From assembly GCF_028618555.1 (NCBI RefSeq), contig NZ_JAQITD010000007.1:1-64000 (forward strand): a stretch of 64,000 nucleotides of DNA. Direction: 5' to 3'. Shown here piece by piece: positions 27,034-35,140 of this stretch. The DNA is from Bartonella sp. CM31XJBT. GTDB taxonomy: Bacteria; Pseudomonadota; Alphaproteobacteria; Rhizobiales; Rhizobiaceae. The notes beneath the pieces are model-generated. The model saw only the letters and a list, made by a program, of their open reading frames with translations. It was not told the DNA's origin and did not search any database. Positions within the stretch are counted from its first letter, which is position 1; every line of letters starts with the position of its first letter. The translations under genes were made by a program, and so were the position numbers.

Positions 27034-27768
27034 ATGAAATTATTATTCAAAACGTACGTCATAATATTTATAACGTTTTTTTCTGTATCCCTATTATTGG
27101 GTTGTACTCAAGTAAGCGATCTCGCTGAATACGATAGGCTTTACCAAAAATATGTCCATGAAAATTACACTCCTTTAGCATATTCTCAGAAATTAGAAAA
27201 AGCAAAAAAAGAGGTAGAATATTTAAAAGCGTATATGGAATGGACTGTAGACATACCCCATGACAAAAGTCAATTTTGGAGGCATTTAATAACATTGCCC
27301 AGTAATCCTCCAGAATTCAATATTTTTAAACATTATCACATATTGCTTGTTTTTTGTGGACGTTTTTTTGATTTATGGCAAGGTGATAAAACGATGCCCA
27401 CACTTACCTTTAACGACTTACCAACAAGACTTAGGGCTTTTAAAGCTAACGGGATGAAATACAGGAAAAATTGGGATTATATAGAAAATATTTTCCTCAA
27501 CGCAAAGTTTGAAACAAACTTTGATGATCCAATGTTTGCGTACGCAGAAAAATTTTTGGATTCCCCTAATGGCATTAGTCGAAAAGAACAAACTCTCCAG
27601 ACAGAGCTGCTCATAATAGGCAATGAACTCACTCGTTTTAGAAACACAGCAACAATGTGCGTTATGGCTAGAGAGGTATACCTTGCCATGATGCCCAAAG
27701 AAAATGTAAAACCGCCCGTAAGATATAGCACTTTTGAAAAATGGAAGCAGTATTTAAAAAATCTTTAA
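27034..27768 (+). CDS. Putative lipoprotein
   Basis: 244 residues. Lipoprotein signal: MKLLFKTYVI, a hydrophobic stretch, and lipobox LLGC with the modified Cys at residue 24. The mature part is mostly helical and charged (KLEKAKKEVEYLKAYMEW, FEKWKQYLKNL) with no motif I recognise. An adjacent Met lies one codon upstream (27031). No ribosome site is obvious. First of a plus-strand group of cell-envelope genes preceded by similar AT-rich upstream sequences (ACATATTGATTTATTCAA at about 26992 and 28543). Confidence 0.7.
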   Translation: MKLLFKTYVIIFITFFSVSLLLGCTQVSDLAEYDRLYQKYVHENYTPLAYSQKLEKAKKEVEYLKAYMEWTVDIPHDKSQFWRHLITLPSNPPEFNIFKHYHILLVFCGRFFDLWQGDKTMPTLTFNDLPTRLRAFKANGMKYRKNWDYIENIFLNAKFETNFDDPMFAYAEKFLDSPNGISRKEQTLQTELLIIGNELTRFRNTATMCVMAREVYLAMMPKENVKPPVRYSTFEKWKQYLKNL

Positions 27769-27860
27769 ACGGATAATAAAACGCCTTTCAAAATACTTCT
27801 AAAGAACCATTAAGCCCTCTCACAATGACTATAATCAATCACAAAAAGGGTATAAAAAAA

Positions 27861-28394
27861 ATGTTAATTAAACAGTCTTTATTGAGAAACGTCTTAATTA
27901 TCGCCCTTTTAACAACGCATCTTTTTTATTCTTCAAAGGGATATACTCATTCGAATGAACTATTCTCTTCAAAAGAGATTACAGAAAGAGAGAGATTGTT
28001 CCGCATTTTCCTCGTTAATGGAAGTAGTTGGTGGTCAGAAAAATTCTACCAAATTCTCTGGATAGAAAAAACATTTTTTTTGGAAAACAAGTGGCGGTTA
28101 TCGCAACCTCTCTATGAAAAACATGTCAATATAATAAAAAAATGGCAGAATATAATCAAAAAACGACATCATGTATTTAATACTCTGTGTAGCCTTATAG
28201 AATTAGAAATAGATGCAATGCGACATGTGAATGAAGCAAAACACTCTAATGAGCATACCCGTCTCTCAAACAGTATGAAACACATAGAGACATATCAAGA
28301 GCGTATAGCTAAAAACAAGAAAGAACTTGAGAAACTTGATCATGAAATTGAGATCTTATACAGAGTTATCATAGAGTATACAAAATTACCATAA
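27861..28394 (+). CDS. Putative secreted protein
   Basis: 177 residues from ATG 27861 (AAAGGG about ten bases upstream); an upstream ATG at 27825 adds twelve residues. Signal peptide LLRNVLIIALLTTHLFYSS, then a helical body rich in Lys/Glu/His ending in a coiled-coil stretch (YQERIAKNKKELEKLDHEIE). No recognised domain. It follows the lipoprotein gene by 93 bp. Confidence 0.65.
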   Translation: MLIKQSLLRNVLIIALLTTHLFYSSKGYTHSNELFSSKEITERERLFRIFLVNGSSWWSEKFYQILWIEKTFFLENKWRLSQPLYEKHVNIIKKWQNIIKKRHHVFNTLCSLIELEIDAMRHVNEAKHSNEHTRLSNSMKHIETYQERIAKNKKELEKLDHEIEILYRVIIEYTKLP

Positions 28395-28612
28395 ACTTTG
28401 ATCTATTCATTCCATAACTTTATGAAAAGTGCTTCTCAAAGGGTATTCTGCATTTTCAAGCATTTTGAACTATCTATCGCCATCTTTAGATACAAAGTGC
28501 CAAAGTACATACAATTTGTTTTATTTTACCAACATAAAAATAACATATATTGATTTATTCAATAGAAACTACTTATCAAAGCTCGTTAGAAACAAAAGAC
28601 AATAAATACCCT

Positions 28613-29126
28613 ATGTTTAAACACTTTATTTTATTTGCTATAGCAATAAGCGCTGTTTTTATTCACGCATCATACAACCCGTGGATGTAGAAAAGACGAA
28701 TTTTTTGTTGGGAATACTTCTCCGATCAATTGTATTTCCAAAGAATATATAAAACAAAAAATAGAAAAGAAGATATTGGAAAAAGAACGCGAAAGATAAT
28801 GGTTAGAGCTTGAAAAATTTGCTGTTATTGCTTGTCCAAGTAGAGAGTTTCCTGTTTACCCTGTTTTTTCTATTATCGATTGTATTTCAGAGGAAGAACT
28901 CAAACAAAATCGTTTTAATAAAGATAAAATCAATATAATGTACTTATTCATGCAATGGTTTATCGTAGGATTCATCATAACAACGATAACGTCCGTTCCC
29001 ATTAGTTTACTTTGGCGTTTTAGATTTAAGGTTCCTGCCTGTTTATTTACAATAATGACAACCTTGGCTATTATTGCCGTCCCTTTATATTTGATTTATC
29101 GTCTCTCTTTTAATCTATTTTTTTAA
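28613..29126 (+). pseudogene. Broken gene for a secreted/membrane protein
   Basis: Starts MFKHFILFAIAISAVFIHAS, a signal-like sequence. A frameshift near 28680 and an in-frame TAA at 28797 interrupt it. The downstream frame continues with a repeated motif (CRKDEFF ... INCISKEYIKQK, then CPSREFPVYPV ... IDCISEEELKQN) and ends in two TMs (WFIVGFIITTITSVPISLLW, LFTIMTTLAIIAVPLYLIY). The last 62 codons are open from ATG 28938 and could still be expressed. Family unknown. Confidence 0.6.
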
Positions 29127-29340
29127 AAAATATTTCTAAAATATTAAAAACACCCTGCATTTTTAAGCGTTTTGAACTGTATCTCCTCTCATTTAGAGAC
29201 AATAGCCCCAAGTACAGCCATGCCATTCAATACAATTTTCACCATACTTTAAACATAAGATAATACCCATTGATATATTCAACAAAAATCAGTTAAGCTA
29301 TCCTATAAAAATAAGAGCAATACACAAGTAGCAGTATTTA

Positions 29341-29712
29341 ATGATATTAAATGAAGACGATTATTATGGAATTCTTGATGTAAGCTACGCATGCAACGAT
29401 AAACAGATAAAATCTGCTTTTCGTAAATTAGCTCTGCAATACCATCCTGATCATAATCCTAGTACCGAAGCTGAACAAAAATTCAGAAAAATTCTTGAAG
29501 CCTATGAAGTTCTTAAAGATCCTCGAAAGAAAGCTGCTTACAATCAGTTCTACCATAAAACCTTTGAAAACAATCACAAGACCTCTGAAAGAAGTAGAAA
29601 CCAAGAGAACAGAATAAGAGATAATATAAATATAAATAATATCAAGCGTGTAATTTTCATTACTTGTGGAATAACGCCTCTAATTTATGGTACAATTTCA
29701 CTCTTTACGTAG
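29341..29712 (+). CDS. DnaJ-domain membrane protein, probably truncated
   Basis: 123 residues. J domain at residues 6-70: [34 protein letters not shown] with the HPD motif that triggers DnaK ATPase, [21 protein letters not shown] polar linker and a TM ([19 protein letters not shown]) follow. The stop TAG at 29710 is followed in the same frame by about 50 more hydrophobic codons (NIPLGIISIGLLILISIKGY and on) to TGA at 29862, so an ancestral longer protein was probably cut by a nonsense mutation. No Cys-rich or C-terminal DnaJ domain, so a specialised co-chaperone. Confidence 0.8.
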   Translation: MILNEDDYYGILDVSYACNDKQIKSAFRKLALQYHPDHNPSTEAEQKFRKILEAYEVLKDPRKKAAYNQFYHKTFENNHKTSERSRNQENRIRDNININNIKRVIFITCGITPLIYGTISLFT

Positions 29713-29862
29713 AATATACCACTAGGAATAATAAGTATAGGGTTATTAATTCTCATCAGTATAAAAGGATATTTGGTAAAGATTGGTAAATTGATATTCT
29801 GGCTCATACTCATACAACAATTTTTAATGTTTACCAGATTTATATTGAAAATTATCTCATGA

Positions 29863-30340
29863 AAATGCTTTTGAAGAGTATTAAGAGCGACCCACAGTGA
29901 ATTCATAAAATGTGGTCATTTTTGATTTTCTATAACAAGGTAATGTAGAGAAACATAAAGATTATAATATCTCTATCCGTTCTTTCCCTATTCTCCCGTT
30001 TTCCCCACCCCTTTATTTTCTTCCACAATCCGCCCGCCACCCTTTCCCCCAACAAGCCCACTTGACTCCACACAGACTTTTTCTCATGCTCCTACATTCT
30101 TTTCCCCATATCGGCTAAAAAACTCCCCCCCCTTAATCTTCCCCCTTATCTCCCCCCCTTAACACGCAACACAAAAGCTCCCAGCCCCCTCGGATCTCGA
30201 CGTCTAAACATCTGTCTCACTTCTCCCGTAAAACATCTCCTTCCATTTTCCAGCATGCTTTACCTATCACTCCAAGCTCCCTACTTGCGTGCCCAGAAAA
30301 CACAAAAAACCGGCTCTTTTCTCCCTCTGCTCTTTCCTTT
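29863..30340. other. Intergenic, pyrimidine-rich
   Basis: Boundary between the envelope-gene group and the prophage-type module. C-rich from about 29990. No gene, tRNA or clear attachment site seen. Confidence 0.5.
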
Positions 30341-31105
30341 TTATAGAACTTTGCCTCTCCTCAACGCTGCACACGATCCCTTTCTTGCCCGCCTCATTCT
30401 TGTTTTGCCCTCCAGCAGACGCTTTGTCTTCATTCCAAGCACCCTTTCTTCCCCCTCCTTCAAAGCAATTTCTGTCCTTAGATGAAAACCTGTCCCAACA
30501 CTCTTAATTTGCTGTACCATCTTCTCCAAAGCCTCATTAAAACGGCTAATTTCATTTTCAAGCTTGCAAATATACGCTTCATCACGATAAGCCCGTTTAA
30601 TCAAAGGAGGCATATCCGGCCAATAGAGCATTAAATCCACCCATTCGCGTTGAGAAATCCATAATCCCCCTTGACATTGTGCTTTATGTTCTGCTGGAAA
30701 ATTCTTTTGCATGAAATGAGGGATCAAAATTTCAGGTTTTTTTGTTTTAATTTCTAATAAGCCATTTTTTCCCACAAAAGCATCGGGGGAAAATCCTTGT
30801 CCGCGATCATCAGCCAAAACAAAGCCAATACATTCAGGTTCTGTATGTGTAAGTTCCCCATAAAGCTGTCGTGCGATTGGTTCTAATTCTGTTCCACGTC
30901 GCTGAGAAAGCGTTGTTCCTTCCTCAACGGTTTTTCCTGTAATTCTTTCTCCCGCCAATTTCATCATCACACTCTGATAGCGTGAAGTTTTTTGCCCCTG
31001 TTTTTTTTGTGCCATAACCATCTCAAACAAAGAAGCCGTAATCAAACCATTACGCACTTTCTGCCATTCTTCTGTTCCTTGAATACAATCGATAATAATT
31101 GGCAT
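30341..31105 (-). CDS. YqaJ-type viral recombinase / phage exonuclease
   Basis: 254 residues from ATG 31105 (GGAGAAAGG upstream). PD-(D/E)xK nuclease core: GTEEWQKVRNGLITASLF, RGTELEPIARQLYGE, GFSPDAFVGKNGLLEIKTKKP (Asp, then Glu-x-Lys), AQCQGGLWISQREWVDLMLY (Gln motif). This is the lambda-exonuclease/YqaJ family, a 5'-3' exonuclease for phage recombination. The C-terminal ~45 residues are Arg/Lys-rich and reach into C-rich DNA, so the end may be altered. 31106-31471 upstream holds no supported gene. Confidence 0.88.
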   Translation of the reverse strand: MPIIIDCIQGTEEWQKVRNGLITASLFEMVMAQKKQGQKTSRYQSVMMKLAGERITGKTVEEGTTLSQRRGTELEPIARQLYGELTHTEPECIGFVLADDRGQGFSPDAFVGKNGLLEIKTKKPEILIPHFMQKNFPAEHKAQCQGGLWISQREWVDLMLYWPDMPPLIKRAYRDEAYICKLENEISRFNEALEKMVQQIKSVGTGFHLRTEIALKEGEERVLGMKTKRLLEGKTRMRRARKGSCAALRRGKVL

Positions 31106-31471
31106 GACCTTTCTCCCCTTCATCTTTAAAGTGTTTTTTGCAATATATCCTCTTTGAAACATTCATATTTTTAAAGCCTGTGTCCCTCACACGGACTAAA
31201 GGCGACAACATCCTTCAATGCATCCTTCAATATTGTGCCGCTGAAAACACAAAAACTGCTGCCCCCCTCAACATCCCCCCTCCGCAATTTCTCATATATA
31301 GGCTCTTTTTTTCATGCCCCCCTTTCCCATGTCGGCTAAAAAAACCCCCGCAAAGCTCCCCCCTAAGCTTCCCTAAGCTTCCCTCCAAGAACGAAAGCAT
31401 AATGCACACCATTGTCACCGCAATGAAAAAGCACTTGGACCCTTTCATTGCGGCTTCCTTTTTCAACCCTG

Positions 31472-31660
31472 CTATTGCACGACGGAAAAATCATGGCGGC
31501 AATATTCTTCCTCCAATTTTTTTGCCATAGACTGAGCCACCTCTTGCGATATAAAAAGTATAGCGTTGTGTTTTTGTGGTTCGAGTCTGATTAAATTTCG
31601 CATATTTCCAGCATAATAAAGTGGAATCCCTTGATAAGAAGTCTTGAGATAACTTGGCAT
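31472..31660 (-). CDS. Small phage-type hypothetical protein
   Basis: 62 residues: MPSYLKTSYQGIPLYYAGNM, RNLIRLEPQKHNAILFISQE, VAQSMAKKLEEEYCRHDFSV. No family recognised. It starts two bases after the stop of the next gene upstream (TAA-AC-ATG), so it is co-translated with it. Confidence 0.65.
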   Translation of the reverse strand: MPSYLKTSYQGIPLYYAGNMRNLIRLEPQKHNAILFISQEVAQSMAKKLEEEYCRHDFSVVQ

Positions 31661-31662
31661 GT

Positions 31663-32052
31663 TTACCACCAATAATCTGTCAAGACATCACATGGGCGTA
31701 AACGATGCTGTTTTTCATAAGAGCCATAGAGATTATCTTCATAATCGCAAGCCGCTCTTTCATTTAAACAAGCATGATAAGCTTCACTATTCAAAATGAA
31801 GGGCTGCAATTGTGTATTTTCTTCATTCATTTCATGATTTTCGACATAAAAATCAGCGATTTGTTCCGTAACATCTTCAGCATGAGAAGTTGTCAGATCG
31901 AGTCGTAAAACTCTATAAACAGTTTCACATTCTTCAATCAGTTCGAGCACTTCTTCGATTTCGTCGATTGGTCCTTCATAAGTACAAGGATTTTCCTCTT
32001 CGCATAAAACGATAATGATTTCATCCTCTTTAACGAATGAAATATTTTTCAT
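31663..32052 (-). CDS. Acidic phage-type hypothetical protein
   Basis: 129 residues, strongly acidic (EEENPCTYEGPIDEIEEVLE, LIEECETVYRVLRLDLTT), Cys at several positions, no membrane segment. Start MKNISFVKED behind AAGGGGGAAATC. First gene of the minus-strand early operon that includes the YqaJ nuclease. It could be a DNA-mimic or anti-host protein, but only the acidity suggests that. Confidence 0.65.
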   Translation of the reverse strand: MKNISFVKEDEIIIVLCEEENPCTYEGPIDEIEEVLELIEECETVYRVLRLDLTTSHAEDVTEQIADFYVENHEMNEENTQLQPFILNSEAYHACLNERAACDYEDNLYGSYEKQHRLRPCDVLTDYWW

Positions 32053-32075
32053 GATTTCCCCCTTTAGATAGTTGA

Positions 32076-32141
32076 TAAAGCATAGCCTTGTCTTGACAAG
32101 ACTAAATATAGCGTTAGTCTTATCTCCTCTATAGGAGAGAT
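32076..32141 (-). promoter_or_regulatory. Early promoter/operator region of the prophage module
   Basis: Three overlapping inverted repeats: GTCTTG-A-CAAGAC (32090-32102), AAGACTAA-8-TTAGTCTT (32098-32121) and CTCCT-CTAT-AGGAG (32124-32137). On the minus strand TTGTCA (32094-32099) with TATCAA 16 bases later would drive the 32052 operon, so the first palindrome covers its -35. It is a likely binding site for the nearby XRE repressor. Confidence 0.55.
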
Positions 32142-32303
32142 GTCAACCATTTTATCCTTCATAAAAGATATATTTTAAATATCTACGGGGTTCAAATGAC
32201 ATATGTAAATAAAAATCTATTATTCTTTGTTCCTCTCATGCCCCTTTGTTGTTCTCTATTTGTTCTTACAAAATTGCAATTATAAACACACAGGAGAGAT
32301 AAA

Positions 32304-32444
32304 ATGAGTGACATAATATTAATAAAATACTGGAGTCGCCTTGATTCAAAAGCACAGAAGGAAGTTATTTTGAAGCTTCGTCAATTGGCCGCCGCAAAAG
32401 AGTCAAAATCGCCTGTCTCTCTTGCGGAGAGAGTTTCGAAATAA
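32304..32444 (+). CDS. Small ORF convergent with the repressor
   Basis: 46 residues: MSDIILIKYWSRLDSKAQKE, VILKLRQLAAAKESKSPVSL, AERVSK. CAGGAGAG lies eight bases before the ATG, an excellent ribosome site. Its last 80 bases overlap the repressor gene 3' end on the other strand. No family recognised; it may be a small regulator or chance. Confidence 0.4.
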   Translation: MSDIILIKYWSRLDSKAQKEVILKLRQLAAAKESKSPVSLAERVSK

Positions 32445-32682
32445 GCTCTATAAATTCTTTATCTTCAGGGCTAGCCCCTTTTCCATAAAGAATATAATTC
32501 ATACTGATATTAATTTCGTGACAAATTCGCGAGAGAGATTCGATTGTTGGTTCTTTTCCTTCAGAAAGAATAGAATGAAGGTACCCCGCGCCTTTACCGG
32601 CAGCGAGGGAGATAGATCTTTTTGACCGCCCACTTTTTTCCAAAGCGATTCTTAATCTTTGACGCCAACCATCGATATTCAT
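32365..32682 (-). CDS. XRE-family phage repressor-like protein
   Basis: 105 residues. HTH: WRQRLRIALEKSGRSKRSIS, LAAGKGAGYLHSILSEGKEP, TIESLSRICHEINISMNYIL. A short tail LSPQERQAILTLLRR follows. No LexA-type peptidase domain, so it would not be self-cleaved. Its upstream region has TTTTTATAAAAAGGACGTG and AAAAAGACGCG boxes on the minus strand that could be operators. It most likely controls the prophage-type operons on both sides. Confidence 0.85.
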   Translation of the reverse strand: MNIDGWRQRLRIALEKSGRSKRSISLAAGKGAGYLHSILSEGKEPTIESLSRICHEINISMNYILYGKGASPEDKEFIELISKLSPQERQAILTLLRRPIDEASK

Positions 32683-32780
32683 AATTTCACCATATAGCGC
32701 GTCTTTTTAAAAAAACACGTCCTTTTTATAAAACGAGCTTGCATTATCCTCTAAAAAGGATAAAATTAAGGAAACAAATT

Positions 32781-32969
32781 TTACTTTTTCGGGGGAAATT
32801 TTTTTATTTTTGGATCATAAAAACACTTTAACCACCCTACAGGATATAAAAGACCACTCTCCAAAGCTTCTGCCCAAAAGCAAGTACGTTGAGAATGTGT
32901 GGTATTCTTTATTTTTTCCATCACCGCAATCTTAAATCGTAAGTTTGCATGCTCTTCAAGCACAGCCAA
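32781..32969 (-). CDS. Small hypothetical protein
   Basis: 62 residues from a TTG start: MAVLEEHANLRFKIAVMEKI, then TCFWAEALESGLLYPVGWLK and KIKKFPPKK. A start at Met17 is also possible. No family recognised. It lies between the repressor and the plus-strand replication genes. Confidence 0.4.
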   Translation of the reverse strand: MAVLEEHANLRFKIAVMEKIKNTTHSQRTCFWAEALESGLLYPVGWLKCFYDPKIKKFPPKK

Positions 32970-33098
32970 TCATTTATAAGCGTCGTAAAGAAGCCTCTAG
33001 TCATCATCGAACAGAGCCAAAAGCAACACAAGTTAAATCCTTATTTGAGCTTTTATCATCAATAAAAATGTATAAAAAAGAAGAAAGTAGATTGCAGT

Positions 33099-34169
33099 AT
33101 GAAACACGCTAATCAACAAGAAACTCCTCATTATGAATCGTCTAGGCTTCCATATGTTTGTTGGTATCAAAATGACTTTCTAGGAGGTGTACGTGGGATG
33201 CGCGCACACGAAATTGGAATCTATACGATTCTTCTCAATGAAATGTATGCCCGTGGACGACCTTTAGAAATATCGAAAGAACGTTTAGCGCGTCTTTGTG
33301 GTTGTGACAAGCGAACTTTTGTTAATGTTTTAGAAATGCTCATCCAAGAGGGTAAGATTTTAAATTTAGCCAATGGATTATGGAACAAGCGTTGCGAAAA
33401 TATTTTTCAAGAGCGTGAAAAATTGCTTGAACAAAAATCCTTTGCGGGTCGTTCTTCGGCAAAAAAACGCAAAAAAATCAATGCAGAGATGCAACAACTG
33501 CTTAACGAAAGTCCAAAAGATGCTGCACAAAGCTCAGAAGCTCAAAAGACAGAAGAAAAGGAAACACCTTACGGTGTTTTAGAAAAGAAAATTTTGTTTG
33601 ATGAGACAGAGCCTTGTTTTTCCTTCGAAGAGAACTTTGAACAAAGCGATCATCCATCCCCCTCATCGGCTCTTGATTCACCTCTCTCTTCCCCTCCACA
33701 AGAAGAAGCGGAGCAAAAAAACGCCCCCTCTTTAACTGCTCCCCAAGCCGAGTTTACCTCCGCCCCTATCGCGCAAATTGTCACGGGGGAAAAAACAAAA
33801 TCCGCCACCACTCTTCCCCCCAGCAATCTTTCTGCCTCCATCCCGCTTTGCACCAACAAAAAAACCACTTCCTCAGTTGCCAAAGGGCACCGTCTTCCTG
33901 AGCATTGGCAAGCAGACATCAAGGCGGCAGTTTCAGAAGGTTTGAGTGAAAGCCAAGCCCATTGGCAAGAAAAGAAGTTTCGCGACTATTGGCAAGCCAA
34001 GAGCGGCAAAGAAGCTCTCAAAGTAGACTGGCAAGCCACATGGCGCAACTGGTTTCGCCGTGAGATCGAACGGCAAGAACAGCAAAAACAGGGAAGCTCC
34101 TCATCTTTCATCTCTGAGAACAACGACACCCTTTACCGCAGTTTGATCAACTATAATGACAATTTTTGA
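33099..34169 (+). CDS. DUF1376 phage replication-initiation-type protein
   Basis: 356 residues. DUF1376 domain at about 18-105: LPYVCWYQNDFLGGVRGMRA, HEIGIYTILLNEMYARGRPL, ARLCGCDKRTFVNVLEMLIQ, a winged-helix fold. Then a Lys-rich coil, a Pro/Ser/Thr-rich low-complexity linker (about 200-285) and a C-terminal motif HWQEKKFRDYWQAKSGKEAL, DWQATWRNWFRREIE, usual at the end of phage replisome organiser (lambda O/DnaT-like) proteins. It probably loads the helicase encoded downstream. Its 3' part is duplicated and decayed in the following 850 bp. Confidence 0.85.
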   Translation: MKHANQQETPHYESSRLPYVCWYQNDFLGGVRGMRAHEIGIYTILLNEMYARGRPLEISKERLARLCGCDKRTFVNVLEMLIQEGKILNLANGLWNKRCENIFQEREKLLEQKSFAGRSSAKKRKKINAEMQQLLNESPKDAAQSSEAQKTEEKETPYGVLEKKILFDETEPCFSFEENFEQSDHPSPSSALDSPLSSPPQEEAEQKNAPSLTAPQAEFTSAPIAQIVTGEKTKSATTLPPSNLSASIPLCTNKKTTSSVAKGHRLPEHWQADIKAAVSEGLSESQAHWQEKKFRDYWQAKSGKEALKVDWQATWRNWFRREIERQEQQKQGSSSSFISENNDTLYRSLINYNDNF

Positions 34170-34189
34170 CATCACAAAAACAACGTATT

Positions 34190-35045
34190 TTTCAAGCACG
34201 CGCGGGGATAAAAATGTTTCAAAACCACAACAGCATCGGACAAAATAACACAGAACAAAACAAAGGGCGGCAAAACAACACTTGGATAGGCGATTCACAC
34301 AGCAAAACGCGTCAACATCGACCATTTTGCTCTCATCACAAAAGCGTTTTCCCCACACAAGGACATCCACAGGCACCCCAACACAAGGCACCCAACAGGA
34401 CTCCAGCATGCACCACACCCTCACAGGCATCCGCCCCACCTTCTTGCATCCTTCCTCCTTTCCGCCTTCCTCCTTTTCTCAAGGCGCCACTTCCCATGCT
34501 CTTGGCAAACAAACACCAACAGAGCCATTTCAGAAAAACTCAATGAAAAGCAAACTCTTTGGCAACACCCCCCCACACACAGGCACCCCAACAGGACACT
34601 CCAACACAAGGCACCCCAACAAGACTCCAGCATGCACCACACCCTCACAGGCATCCGCCCCACCTTCTTGCATCCTTCCTTCTTTCACCCCCTTCCTCCT
34701 TTCCTCAAGGCACCACTTCCCATGCTCTTGGCAAACAAACTCTTTGGCAACAAACCCACCCCCTCCACACAGGCACCCCAACAGACACCCCAACAGGACC
34801 CAAGCATGCACCACACCCTCAAAACAGGCATACCCACCCCGCCCTTCTTGCATCCTTCCTTCTTTCCCCTTCCTCCTTTTTCTCAAGGCACCACTTCCCA
34901 TGCTCTTGGCAAGAAGACATCAACACAGCCATTTCAAAAAGGTTTGAGTGAGAGTCTAGCCCTTTGGCAAGCCAAGAGGTTTCGCGACTATTGGCAAGAA
35001 AAGAGCGGCAAAGAAGCTCTCAAAGTAAACTGGCAAGCCCCATAG
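34190..35045 (+). pseudogene. Decayed tandem copies of the DUF1376 gene 3' end
   Basis: Three degenerate units (landmark GCATGCACCACACCCTCA at about 34408, 34630 and 34804) each contain TTCCCATGCTCTTGGCAA..., derived from the CATTGGCAAGCAGACATC part of the gene. The last unit (about 34905-35045) still encodes FRDYWQEKSGKEALKVNWQA before a stop. Open frames here are translated repeat and are not genes. Confidence 0.75.
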
Positions 35046-35140
35046 CACCACGGGACTTTACGATCAGATCGAATGGTGAGAACAGCAAAAACAGAATTCT
35101 CACCTCCCACATCTTGAGAAAAACGACAATAATATCACGA

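Noticed and set aside
31227-31441. Minus-strand frame MKGSKCFFIAVTMVCIMLSF between the YqaJ gene and the next
   Set aside because: It has AAGGAAG before an ATG, but most of it is translated C-rich intergenic sequence (GGGMLRGAA-type); evidence too weak.
34282-34951. Long overlapping open frames on both strands (up to 221 codons)
   Set aside because: They are translations of decayed, low-complexity copies of the DUF1376 gene 3' end; no ribosome sites and no domain.
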